A stretch of 12,831 nt of DNA. It comes from Deltaproteobacteria bacterium. GTDB taxonomy: Bacteria; Desulfobacterota; Binatia; UBA9968. This document shows, piece after piece, positions 1 to 6,244 of the stretch. The stretch spans positions 1 through 12,831 of the forward strand of contig JAHFAP010000067.1 of NCBI GenBank assembly GCA_023250495.1. The letters run 5' to 3'. A program made the position numbers and the translations under genes. The notes under the pieces were generated by a model. The model had not been told where the DNA came from. It made no database searches and saw nothing but the letters and a program-made list of their open reading frames with translations. Positions within the stretch are counted from its first letter, which is position 1. The number at the start of each line of letters is the position of its first letter.

Positions 1-431
1 ACAAGATCTTCCGGATGGAGGACGAAGACCTTAAGACGCGCAACCTCAACTGCCACTCTCCGCCTGAGCGCCTCTCGCTGCCAGCGTTTGTGAGCCCAAA
101 GAATATCCGCCCCCAAGGGACGCAGAGACCTCGGCAACTGCATTCTTAAGAGTAAGGGAACGGGGTCGTCCGCGCCCCCGACATGCCACTCGGCTGCACA
201 ACCTCGTTTGTCGAGAAACCTCTTCAAGTTAGCCCGCACGTTTAGGTCTCTCAAAGGACTGGGGTTACTATCGGCTAAGAAGTCGATGTCTTGAGTCGCC
301 CGCACCGCTCCCCAGGCTGAAACCGCCAGCCCGCCAATCAACGCGAAAGAAATGGGCACCTGGAGAGCAAAGGAGGCGTCTTCGAGGAGATTCGGAATCG
401 TGTCTAACGCGCGCGCGAATCGCTGCTCCAT
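1..431 (-). CDS. Nucleotidyltransferase, AbiEii/MNT-like, 3' end cut off by window edge
   Basis: My own translation of the minus strand from ATG 431 gives 143 residues with no stop before the window edge, so the C-terminus is missing. The polymerase-beta-type nucleotidyltransferase signature is clear: a Gly-Gly turn (residues 33-34), then after the segment WGAVRATQ an Asp-Ile-Asp pair (D48, D50), and a likely third acidic residue in LGADIL (D109). Towards the edge, VFVLHPEDL matches the 'v.sPEDLi' segment of the AbiEii/DUF6036 group. Members of this group can act as toxins that add nucleotides to tRNA or proteins, or as resistance-type transferases; the target here is unknown. The ATG shares one base with the stop of the upstream 62-codon ORF (TAATG), implying coupled translation. 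The fold call is firm, a toxin role is inferred. Confidence 0.82.
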   Translation of the reverse strand, partial: MEQRFARALDTIPNLLEDASFALQVPISFALIGGLAVSAWGAVRATQDIDFLADSNPSPLRDLNVRANLKRFLDKRGCAAEWHVGGADDPVPLLLRMQLPRSLRPLGADILWAHKRWQREALRRRVAVEVARLKVFVLHPEDL

Positions 432-619
432 TAGCGTCCCCGTCGAGTCGCCTCACGTAAGGCGAGGCAGAAATCTGAGAGCTCCAACGCCAGTTGAAGG
501 CGTTCGCGGGGTGTCGAATGAGAGTGAGCTTTCGATTTAACCAGAGACGGCCTTTGGCGCCGTCGCTGGCTAAAAGAGAGCGACGCTCCATCCCCTTGCG
601 ATTGGCGTCGTTGCTTCAT
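431..619 (-). CDS. Small protein coupled to the nucleotidyltransferase (possible partner or antitoxin)
   Basis: A 62-codon ORF whose TAA overlaps the ATG of the nucleotidyltransferase gene by one base. The C-terminal half (TPRERLQLALELSDFCLALR, residues about 36-55) reads as an amphipathic helix of the type seen in small proteins encoded just before AbiEii/MNT-like nucleotidyltransferases. The first 34 residues are Arg/Ser/Gln-rich, low in complexity and may not be translated as such, but I see no better ATG, GTG or TTG inside. No Shine-Dalgarno precedes the ATG; a GATAAT hexamer lies 9 bases upstream, which would fit a leaderless transcript. It could be the antitoxin or regulator of the pair. 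I do not recognise a named family, and a spurious ORF remains possible. Confidence 0.5.
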   Translation of the reverse strand: MKQRRQSQGDGASLSFSQRRRQRPSLVKSKAHSHSTPRERLQLALELSDFCLALREATRRGR

Positions 620-628
620 GTTTGTAAA

Positions 629-634
629 ATTATC
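629..634 (-). promoter_or_regulatory. Candidate -10 element (GATAAT) for the small ORF-nucleotidyltransferase pair
   Basis: On the minus strand TGATAATTTTACAAAC leads straight into the ATG at 619. A start of transcription about 7 bases after the hexamer would fall within a few bases of the ATG, so the message would be leaderless or nearly so. The -35 region is poor (CTGGCA at about 656-651, 16-base spacing). Weak evidence. Confidence 0.25.
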
Positions 635-640
635 AGATCA

Positions 641-748
641 ATGGAACGGTTGCCAGAGTTGAGTGGCCGCAAGCCGGAGGAATTTGTGGATCACTCCCTG
701 CTCGATGAGTTGGAGAAGGAAGGGTTCTTTAAGGCGCTGGGTTCGTGA
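641..748 (+). pseudogene. C-terminal relic of an NMT1/THI5-like substrate-binding protein
   Basis: The last 35 codons before the TGA at 746-748 read MERLPELSGRKPEEF followed by VDHSLLDELEKEGFFKAL. This is the C-terminal signature of NMT1/THI5-like ABC substrate-binding proteins (compare FEDTAASSIIEKLDKSGF at the end of the gene finishing at 6138). The open frame extends upstream to 494, but that part is not protein-like and lies opposite the minus-strand small ORF. The other 300 or so residues are absent. It ends one base from the stop of the convergent gene at 750. The relic suggests that the nucleotidyltransferase segment replaced or disrupted an older transporter gene. The match rests on a short segment. 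Confidence 0.5.
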
Positions 749-749
749 G

Positions 750-1733
750 TTATCTTTTTTTTAGCTCTTCGCCGGCCTTTTTAGCGAAGCTCCAGTCGAC
801 TACGTCCGAGACCGCGATGTTTCCTCCGCTCTTGCGGGTCTCCTGGACCAGACGGATCACGTTTCGCATCGTTTCGTCGGGGGCGATTCCGCTTCGGCTG
901 TAGAGCCCGATGAGGTCTTGATACATTCCTTCCCGCACCTCCGCGTCTTTGACGCCCCAGCTTTTTTCCATGAGAGATAGGATCTCGCTTTTACGATTCT
1001 GGATGTAATCGACGCCCTTGAAAAGCGCCCTGATGATCTTGACGATCTCCGCCGGCGCTTCCTTGATCTTGTCGACCTGAACCGCTACGCCTCCCAAGGG
1101 GATCTGCATCACGTCATTAAACGTCACGAGTTCGTTGAAGCCCTTCTGTCGTGCGATCTTGTTGAATGGCGGGACGAGCATAGCGGCATGAATAGTGCCG
1201 CTGTCCAACGCCGCGTATCGGCTGGAGCTTCCTCCGATCTGCAGAAAAGTGACATCTTTTTCGGAATTCATCCCGTATTTTCTTAAGACCGCTATTACCT
1301 CGCTGTGGGGTGTCCCGCCGAAGCTGCTGATCCCCACGATCTTGCCCTTGAGATCCTCCACCCTCTTGATGTTCGCGCTTGTCACCAGCACATGATCCGA
1401 GCCGTCCATGACCGACATGACGATGCGCACCGGCAAACCCGCCATCGCGGCGCCGACGAAATTAGAAAAGGTCCCGCCGTAATCGACGTTTTTGCTCAGG
1501 ACTCCGTTGACCACGACCTGATTCTGCATGATGACGACGACCGCGTTGAGCCCCTCGCTCTTGAAAAACCCTCTCTCCTCCGCGATGACGAAGGGCAGGG
1601 AGTTGCTGCCGGTGCGGGTGGTGAGGCCCACGACGATCCTTTTCTCCTGGGCCGTGAGCGCGAGAGGAAATGCGGCAATGAGTGCGAGCAGTAATGGGAA
1701 ACAGCGAAACAGAAAGCGGATAGTCTTTCTCAT
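750..1733 (-). CDS. ABC transporter substrate-binding protein, NMT1/THI5/SsuA-like
   Basis: A 327-residue periplasmic binding protein. Residues 1-10 are basic, 11-27 hydrophobic, and a signal peptidase I site is likely at LTA|Q (after residue 28); no lipobox Cys is seen. The mature N-terminus (IVVGLTTRTGSNSLPFVIAE, then GFFKSEGLNAVVV) is the standard first lobe of NMT1/TauA-type proteins, and VEDLKGKIVGISSFGGTPH is the ligand-loop region. Family members bind small organics such as sulfonates, pyrimidine precursors or aromatic acids; the ligand here cannot be read from sequence. No permease or ATPase gene is adjacent, which is common for orphan receptors of this family in such genomes. Its ATG overlaps the TGA of the VOC gene (ATGA), so the two are translationally coupled. 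Length is normal and the gene intact. Confidence 0.9.
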   Translation of the reverse strand: MRKTIRFLFRCFPLLLALIAAFPLALTAQEKRIVVGLTTRTGSNSLPFVIAEERGFFKSEGLNAVVVIMQNQVVVNGVLSKNVDYGGTFSNFVGAAMAGLPVRIVMSVMDGSDHVLVTSANIKRVEDLKGKIVGISSFGGTPHSEVIAVLRKYGMNSEKDVTFLQIGGSSSRYAALDSGTIHAAMLVPPFNKIARQKGFNELVTFNDVMQIPLGGVAVQVDKIKEAPAEIVKIIRALFKGVDYIQNRKSEILSLMEKSWGVKDAEVREGMYQDLIGLYSRSGIAPDETMRNVIRLVQETRKSGGNIAVSDVVDWSFAKKAGEELKKR

Positions 1734-2542
1734 TCCGAAAGATCCATAAGGACGCCGTCGGGATCGGATAGCGGATACCTGCCGAGCATGCAGCTGTCGA
1801 TTTCCCGCTTCGTGACGGGGCCGAATCTCCCTAAGTCGATTTGCTTCGGCGCAGAGTCAGGGTGGGAGCGGCTCAGCTCCGCCAGCTCCTCTTGGGCCTT
1901 CTCCAGAGCCTCTACTTTGAAGCCGATGTGATCCAATCCTTCAGTCATCGCCCGGTAGGAGTTGTTCTCAGTCGGGATGATCACCAGCGACACCTTGCCG
2001 TCGCTCAAGCAGAGCTGGCCTTTTTCGGACGCGCCTTCCAGCGGTCTAAGCTCAAAAACATTCTGATAGAAATCGGCGAGGAGAGAAGGGTTGCTTGCTC
2101 TAATGGCAACGTGGTGCAGGTGGCGCGGCTGCTCCCAGCCTTCCTCCAAATATCCCTCTCTAACTTTGGCCGCGCCTTTTTCAGAGACATCCATGTGCGT
2201 GCCCGCCGGGTCCTGGATCCTCATGACCGCGAACGGGACGTGCTCCAGGCTGGTGGCGATTCTTAGATCGGGATATCTCTGTCGGATCCGCTCAAGCACG
2301 CTCTTCGTGGATTGCACCTCAAAGCCGAAATGGTCCAGTCCGGAGCGAGTGCCCGCATGTCTCTGCAATAAGGCGAGCCCGATGACGCCATCGCTGATGT
2401 GGCCCCGAGTGGGGTCGTAATTGCCTTTCTCATCAGTCATTCCCGTCGTGATTTTTTTCATGCCGAAGACGGTCTGATAAAATCGAGCTGTCCTCTGATA
2501 GTTCTCGGTGTAGACCGCCACGTGTCTGATGCGAGCAAACAT
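1730..2542 (-). CDS. Two-domain VOC-family protein (glyoxalase / extradiol dioxygenase fold)
   Basis: A 270-residue protein made of two vicinal-oxygen-chelate domains. Domain 1 (about 1-122) begins RIRHVAVYTEN and has GLDHFGFEV and DPAGTHMDVSE; domain 2 (about 140-270) begins HLHHVAIRASN and has GLDHIGFKVE and DPDGVLMDLSE. Candidate metal ligands are H7, H71 and D118, and H144, H205 and D267. The usual third ligand is Glu, so the Asp at that position is unusual in both halves. Typical functions are ring-cleaving dioxygenase, glyoxalase or epimerase; a catabolic role fits the context but the reaction is unknown. The start at 2542 is chosen over 2590 because AGGAGG lies 8 bases upstream and the homology begins exactly there. 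It is the first gene of an operon with the substrate-binding protein. Confidence 0.88.
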   Translation of the reverse strand: MFARIRHVAVYTENYQRTARFYQTVFGMKKITTGMTDEKGNYDPTRGHISDGVIGLALLQRHAGTRSGLDHFGFEVQSTKSVLERIRQRYPDLRIATSLEHVPFAVMRIQDPAGTHMDVSEKGAAKVREGYLEEGWEQPRHLHHVAIRASNPSLLADFYQNVFELRPLEGASEKGQLCLSDGKVSLVIIPTENNSYRAMTEGLDHIGFKVEALEKAQEELAELSRSHPDSAPKQIDLGRFGPVTKREIDSCMLGRYPLSDPDGVLMDLSE

Positions 2543-2752
2543 ATTTGCTTCCTCCTGCTCTTCTTGGCTCTCGGCCATAGCGCCTATCACCTTGCCTGTC
2601 TCCCGTCAAGGCAGAAGGATTTTGGCGCGACCACTTAAAGTGAGCCCTGGGGCTTTTTGCTTTCAGTATTCGTCGGCTTGTTATTGCAGCTCGCGTGAGC
2701 TATAGGAGCGAGCGAGAGCAGGGTGATTGAGTGTTTTTAGAGGAGTATTTGC
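2543..2752. promoter_or_regulatory. Divergent intergenic region between the VOC operon and the MetE-like operon
   Basis: About 210 bases separate the two divergent start codons, so promoters for both operons are expected here. Visible elements are a CACTTAAAGTG palindrome at 2632-2642, an AGCTC/GAGCT inverted repeat at 2688-2701, a short GC hairpin followed by five T (2643-2658) and GAGGAG a few bases before the ATG at 2753. I cannot identify convincing -35/-10 pairs. The palindromes are operator candidates only. Confidence 0.4.
2551..2556 (-). promoter_or_regulatory. Strong ribosome binding site deciding the VOC gene start
   Basis: A perfect AGGAGG on the minus strand, 8 bases before the ATG at 2542. 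The longer reading from 2590 would add 16 Gln/Glu-rich residues with no family counterpart. Confidence 0.75.
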
Positions 2753-3922
2753 ATGGTGGACATGATCAAGAAAGATCTCGCCGCGATTAGAACCGATGTT
2801 GTGGGCAGCCTTCTTCGCCCTGGCTATCTCAAAGAGGCCTATTCGCGCCGTGACGAGAGAAAGATAGAAGCCGAAGAGTTACGCAAGGTCGAGGATGAAG
2901 CTATCCGGCGCGCGGTGCGTCTTCAGGAAGAAGCAGGGCTGGATGTCATTACTGACGGCGAATTCCGCCGCCTGAACTTTCAGGACAGTTTCGCCGCGTC
3001 GGTCACCGGCTTCGATGCGCGTCCGGTGAACCTTCGGTTTGTCGAGAGCCTAGTCGAAGGAGGGAAGCCGCTTCAGAGATGGGAGCGGGCATATCAGGTT
3101 GCGGACGGGGCGGCTATTTTACAGCGCCGTCCGGTCTCACAGCGGCTGCGCCTGGTGCGCAATCTTCCTTTAGAGGAATATCTTTTCGTCAGCCGAGTGG
3201 CGCGCAAGCCGGCCAAGGTGACGCTGATCGGACCTGACCGCATCTCCCAACGATTCGATTACCAGAACTCAAAATCGGTTTATTCTGGCATGGATGACTT
3301 CATAGCCGATGTGGTCCGTATCGAGCGCGAAATTGTGCGGAGCCTGGTGGACGCCGGCTGCCGCTATATTCAAATTGATGCCCCGAGTTACACCGCCTAT
3401 GTGGATTCCCCCTCTCTCCAAGCCATGCGAGAACGGGGTGAGGATCCGATGGAGAACTTTGCGCGCTCGCTAAAGGCGGATAATGAAATCCTCGGAGGCC
3501 GTGACGGCGCGACCTTCGGCATCCATCTATGCCGCGGCAACCAGCGCAGCATGTGGCACCGGGAAGGTAGCTATGATGCCATCGCGGAGAGGCTCTTTAC
3601 GGAACTCCGTCACGACCGTTTTCTGCTGGAATATGACAGCCCGAGGGCCGGGGGTTTCGAGCCGTTACGTTTTGTGCCGAGGGGGAAGGTGGTGGTTCTG
3701 GGACTCATCAGCACCAAGGTGCCGGAGATCGAGAAGATCGACGACCTCAAGCGCCGCATCGATGAGGCGAGCAAGTATGTCCCTTTGGAGCAGCTCGCGA
3801 TCAGCCCGCAGTGTGGATTTGCCTCGGATATGGTTGGGAACCTGATCAGCGAAGATGACCAGAAGAGGAAGCTGGAGGCCGTGGTGGAGACGGCGCGGCA
3901 AGTTTGGGGGATAACATCATGA
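2753..3922 (+). CDS. MetE-like zinc-dependent methyl/alkyltransferase, copy 1
   Basis: A 389-residue single-domain protein of the cobalamin-independent methionine synthase (MetE C-terminal / UROD-like) TIM-barrel family. The N-terminus has RTDVVGSLLRPGYL and DVITDGEFRR (residues 65-73), the core has YIQIDAPSY (205-213). The zinc ligands of the family are all present: H258 and C260 (GIHLCRGN), E293 (LLEYDSP) and C354 (SPQCGFAS). About half the length of true MetE, it lacks the N-terminal half that holds methyltetrahydrofolate in that enzyme. The same fold serves epoxyalkane:coenzyme M transferase and archaeal MetE-type proteins, so it may move a methyl or alkyl group to a thiol rather than make methionine. 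GAGGAG precedes the ATG by 7 bases. The next gene is a paralogue, coupled or nearly so. Family certain, substrate unknown. Confidence 0.9.
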   Translation: MVDMIKKDLAAIRTDVVGSLLRPGYLKEAYSRRDERKIEAEELRKVEDEAIRRAVRLQEEAGLDVITDGEFRRLNFQDSFAASVTGFDARPVNLRFVESLVEGGKPLQRWERAYQVADGAAILQRRPVSQRLRLVRNLPLEEYLFVSRVARKPAKVTLIGPDRISQRFDYQNSKSVYSGMDDFIADVVRIEREIVRSLVDAGCRYIQIDAPSYTAYVDSPSLQAMRERGEDPMENFARSLKADNEILGGRDGATFGIHLCRGNQRSMWHREGSYDAIAERLFTELRHDRFLLEYDSPRAGGFEPLRFVPRGKVVVLGLISTKVPEIEKIDDLKRRIDEASKYVPLEQLAISPQCGFASDMVGNLISEDDQKRKLEAVVETARQVWGITS

Positions 3923-3949
3923 AACCGCAAAACGTTCTTCCAGTAGAAG

Positions 3950-3954
3950 AGGAG
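3950..3954 (+). promoter_or_regulatory. Ribosome binding site supporting the 3961 start of the second MetE-like gene
   Basis: AGGAG, inside GAAGAGGAG, lies 6 bases before ATG 3961. The competing ATG at 3919 overlaps the previous stop (ATGA) and has only a GGGGG stretch upstream. Either start keeps the family core. Confidence 0.5.
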
Positions 3955-3960
3955 AGCAAA

Positions 3961-5010
3961 ATGACCCAAGGAAAATTACCCATCCTGCCCACGAGCGTGG
4001 TCGGAAGCCATGGACGTCCCGGCTGGCTCTACGTGTTCCGGGAGGCGACCGCGACTCGGGAACTCGGTTCCATCGACATGCAAGAGGTCGGCGACGATGC
4101 CGTGAGGCTGGCGATCTTGGATCAGGAAGAGGCGGGCATCGATGTGATCAGCGACGGCGAGATGCGCCGCACCGCAGGCTACTACCGGGGCTACATGGAG
4201 AGAATGGTCAATCTGCCTTTCTCCAAGAAGCCGCCGCTGCGCCAGGTCGGTCCCTTCCACTATGATTTTATACGCTCGCGCGAGGTCGTGGGTCCGGTGA
4301 GCGCGCCCGAAGGGTTGGGCATCGTCGATGAGTTCAAGTTTTTAAAGGCGCACACGAAAAAACCGCTGAAGGCCACCTGCGCGGGACCGCTTAACTTCGC
4401 GCGCGAATGCGTGATCAGCGCCCATTACAAGAGCACCTTCGATCTCGCCTATGATTTTGCCAAGATCATCAACGCGGAGCTCAAAGGGCTGGCAGCGGCG
4501 GGCGCGGACTTCATCCAGGTGGATGAGCCTTCTTACGTGCATCTAAAGGAAGAACCTGGAGAGATGGCGAAGCTCTTCAACGCGACCGTGGAAGGCGTCA
4601 AGGCCAAGGTCGCTTTGCACATCTGCTTCGGCACTCACGCGGGCCGGCCGCGCATGTCGAAGCGCACCTACCGGCAGCTCTTTCCCCGCATCCTCGATGC
4701 CAAAGCGGATCAGCTCGTCCTGGAGTTCGCCAACCGCCAGATGTCGGAGATCGAGCTGTGGAAGGAGTTCGCCGTAGACCGGGAGCTCGGCGCCGGCGTC
4801 ATCGACGTCAAGGCGTACGAGATCGAGACGCCGGAGGATGTCGCCGATAGGATTCGCAAGATCCTCAAATATGTTCCGGCGGAAAAATTATGGATCAACC
4901 CGGACTGCGGCATGGGCAACAGCCCGCGTTGGATCTGCGTGGAGAAGTTCAAGGCGATGGTCGCCGGCACACGCATCGTCCGGCGCGAGCTGGGTTTCAG
5001 GGATCAGTGA
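3961..5010 (+). CDS. MetE-like zinc-dependent methyl/alkyltransferase, copy 2
   Basis: Read from ATG 3961 this is 349 residues; from ATG 3919, which overlaps the previous stop by ATGA, it is 363. Same family as the preceding gene: TSVVGSHGRPGWL at the N-terminus, DVISDGEMRR (61-70), FIQVDEPSYVH (184-194), and a complete zinc site at H220 and C222 (LHICFGT), E255 (LVLEFANR) and C316 (NPDCGMGN). This copy is closer to canonical MetE: it keeps VDEPS and NPDCG, where the first copy has IDAPS and SPQCG. The two are diverged paralogues and may form a heteromer or act on successive substrates. A role in thiol-dependent transfer or removal of a methyl or alkyl group from the compound handled by this cluster is inferred. 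Confidence 0.9.
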   Translation: MTQGKLPILPTSVVGSHGRPGWLYVFREATATRELGSIDMQEVGDDAVRLAILDQEEAGIDVISDGEMRRTAGYYRGYMERMVNLPFSKKPPLRQVGPFHYDFIRSREVVGPVSAPEGLGIVDEFKFLKAHTKKPLKATCAGPLNFARECVISAHYKSTFDLAYDFAKIINAELKGLAAAGADFIQVDEPSYVHLKEEPGEMAKLFNATVEGVKAKVALHICFGTHAGRPRMSKRTYRQLFPRILDAKADQLVLEFANRQMSEIELWKEFAVDRELGAGVIDVKAYEIETPEDVADRIRKILKYVPAEKLWINPDCGMGNSPRWICVEKFKAMVAGTRIVRRELGFRDQ

Positions 5011-5113
5011 ACGGATTGCGCGAGTCTGTTCTTTGGGGAGAGAGAGGTGCAAGTGGCTGGTCGCGAGCGGGTCCGTGGCTATGGCGGCTGGTAAAGATAA
5101 AAGGAGGGAAACC

Positions 5114-5821
5114 ATGATACGCAGCAGCAAGTATCGGAAGAGAGGAACGAGCAGTCTTTTAACGGTTGTTCTCATCGCCGGATTCCTGTGGACGGAGGGC
5201 TGGGCCCAGATGACCGAGGTGAACATGGGAGTCGCATTCGTGAACGCGCGCGTGGCTCCGCTGTGGGTTGCCGAAAGAGAGGGTTTTTTTAGAAAGAACG
5301 GGCTCGACGTTAAACTCACGAACATCCCCGGCGGAACCCAGGGGGCGCAGGCGCTGCTCAGCGGCGGCATCGATGTTTCCTATGCCGATCCGGCCTCTAC
5401 GATTTCCGCCATTGCGGCGGGGGCGCAGCTCGTCGAAGTCATGGCAATCACCACGATCATGCCCTATTACCTCGTCGGAGCTGCCGCGGTAAAAACCATC
5501 GCGGACCTGAAAGGGAAGCGCGTCGGTTCTTCCGGCTTGGGGCTGTCTTCATCCCGCATGGCGCTCCTGGTGGCCTTCGGACGCCTGGGTCTGGATCCAG
5601 AGAGGGACAAGATCACGCTGGTTGCAGCAGGAGCCGAGCCCGAGAGAATCGCCGGGGTGGCTTCAGGAGCAATTGCCGGGACGGTACTTGCCCCGGACTT
5701 CCGCAGCAAGATCGAGCAGCTGGGCCTCAATATTCTCGCGGACCTGCGCACCATCAATGTTCCCTGGGAACAGGATGCCTGGAGACGTCAAGAAAGAGCC
5801 TACAGACCAAGCGTGACGTGA
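5114..5821 (+). CDS. ABC substrate-binding protein (NMT1-like), N-terminal part of a frameshifted gene
   Basis: AAGGAGGG at 5101-5108 and ATG 5114 begin a 235-codon frame. Residues 1-11 are basic, about 13-28 hydrophobic, and signal peptidase cleavage is likely near GWA|Q (31/32). The mature part has MGVAFVNARVAPLWVAEREG, then GFFRKNGLDVKLTN, the GG-rich loop GGTQGAQALLSGGIDVSYAD and DLKGKRVGSSGLG, all standard for NMT1/THI5-like receptors. After VPWEQDA (GCC at 5777-5779) the frame becomes unrelated and stops at 5819-5821. The other frame carries the expected continuation, so the gene has lost one base near 5780. As sequenced, the product would lack its C-terminal third and probably not fold; a sequencing or assembly error is equally possible. 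Confidence 0.85.
   Translation: MIRSSKYRKRGTSSLLTVVLIAGFLWTEGWAQMTEVNMGVAFVNARVAPLWVAEREGFFRKNGLDVKLTNIPGGTQGAQALLSGGIDVSYADPASTISAIAAGAQLVEVMAITTIMPYYLVGAAAVKTIADLKGKRVGSSGLGLSSSRMALLVAFGRLGLDPERDKITLVAAGAEPERIAGVASGAIAGTVLAPDFRSKIEQLGLNILADLRTINVPWEQDAWRRQERAYRPSVT
5777..5782 (+). other. Frameshift point in the second substrate-binding protein gene
   Basis: The upstream frame reads GAT GCC TGG; the downstream frame reads CTG GAG ACG TCA AGA. Adding one C to the CC pair at 5778-5779 restores QDALETSRKSLQTKRDV, the expected family sequence, and gives one protein of about 341 residues. It is not a classic slippery heptamer, so programmed shifting is unlikely. Confidence 0.75.
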
Positions 5822-6138
5822 TCGAGAGAGTCATGAAAGCCTTGCTGGAAGGCAACGCCTATGTTCTGAACCCGGCTAACCGCTCCTCGCTGCTCGAGCT
5901 CTTAAGGTCCCGTTTGGGATTGAAGACCACTGAGGAGGCCAACGCAGCCTATGAGGATCTGATCAAGTATTACGTTCTCAAGAAGCCTTACCCCTACCGG
6001 GAAGGCCTGCTGTCCATCACGGCTGAAATCGCCAAGATTGTTCCCAAGGCCGCGAGCCTGAAATTCGAGGACACCGCCGCCTCCAGCATCATCGAGAAGC
6101 TCGACAAGAGCGGGTTCATCGACAGCCTCTACAAATAG
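5818..6138 (+). CDS. C-terminal part of the frameshifted substrate-binding protein
   Basis: Read from GTG 5818 this is a 106-codon frame, but the homology begins upstream at about 5779 (LETSRKSLQTKRDV, then IERVMKALLEGNAYVLN). That stretch is the helix-rich second lobe of NMT1-like receptors, and the end (SSIIEKLDKSGFIDSL) is the family C-terminus. The GTG at 5818 overlaps the stop of the first part (GTGA), so coupled translation of a separate fragment is formally possible. A lone C-terminal lobe without a signal peptide would have no obvious function. It is best treated as the second half of the gene starting at 5114. Confidence 0.75.
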   Translation: MIERVMKALLEGNAYVLNPANRSSLLELLRSRLGLKTTEEANAAYEDLIKYYVLKKPYPYREGLLSITAEIAKIVPKAASLKFEDTAASSIIEKLDKSGFIDSLYK

Positions 6139-6244
6139 CGAGTGGAGGTACTGGCCGGAGAGAAGCGCCGCGGAGCTAAAGCGGGGGGGACAAAGTTGAC
6201 TTTCCAGACTGAACCGTGGGAGATTGACGGCTGGGAAAAATTTC

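Noticed and set aside
268..591. A 107-codon minus-strand frame
   Set aside because: It overlaps the small ORF and the nucleotidyltransferase in another frame and is Arg/Ser-rich without motifs.
494..640. Upstream extension of the plus-strand frame ending at 748
   Set aside because: Only the last 35 codons resemble a substrate-binding protein. The earlier part is opposite the minus-strand small ORF and is not protein-like.
2643..2658. Rho-independent terminator (short GC hairpin plus five T)
   Set aside because: The stem is only four to five base pairs and no plus-strand gene lies upstream of it; kept only as a remark in the divergent region.
4888..5370. A 160-codon minus-strand frame
   Set aside because: It is antisense to the MetE-like gene end and the start of the substrate-binding protein gene, both with clear homology.
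5777..5782. Programmed -1 ribosomal frameshifting in the second receptor gene
   Set aside because: There is no slippery X-XXY-YYZ heptamer or obvious downstream pseudoknot, and receptors of this family are not known to use frameshifting.
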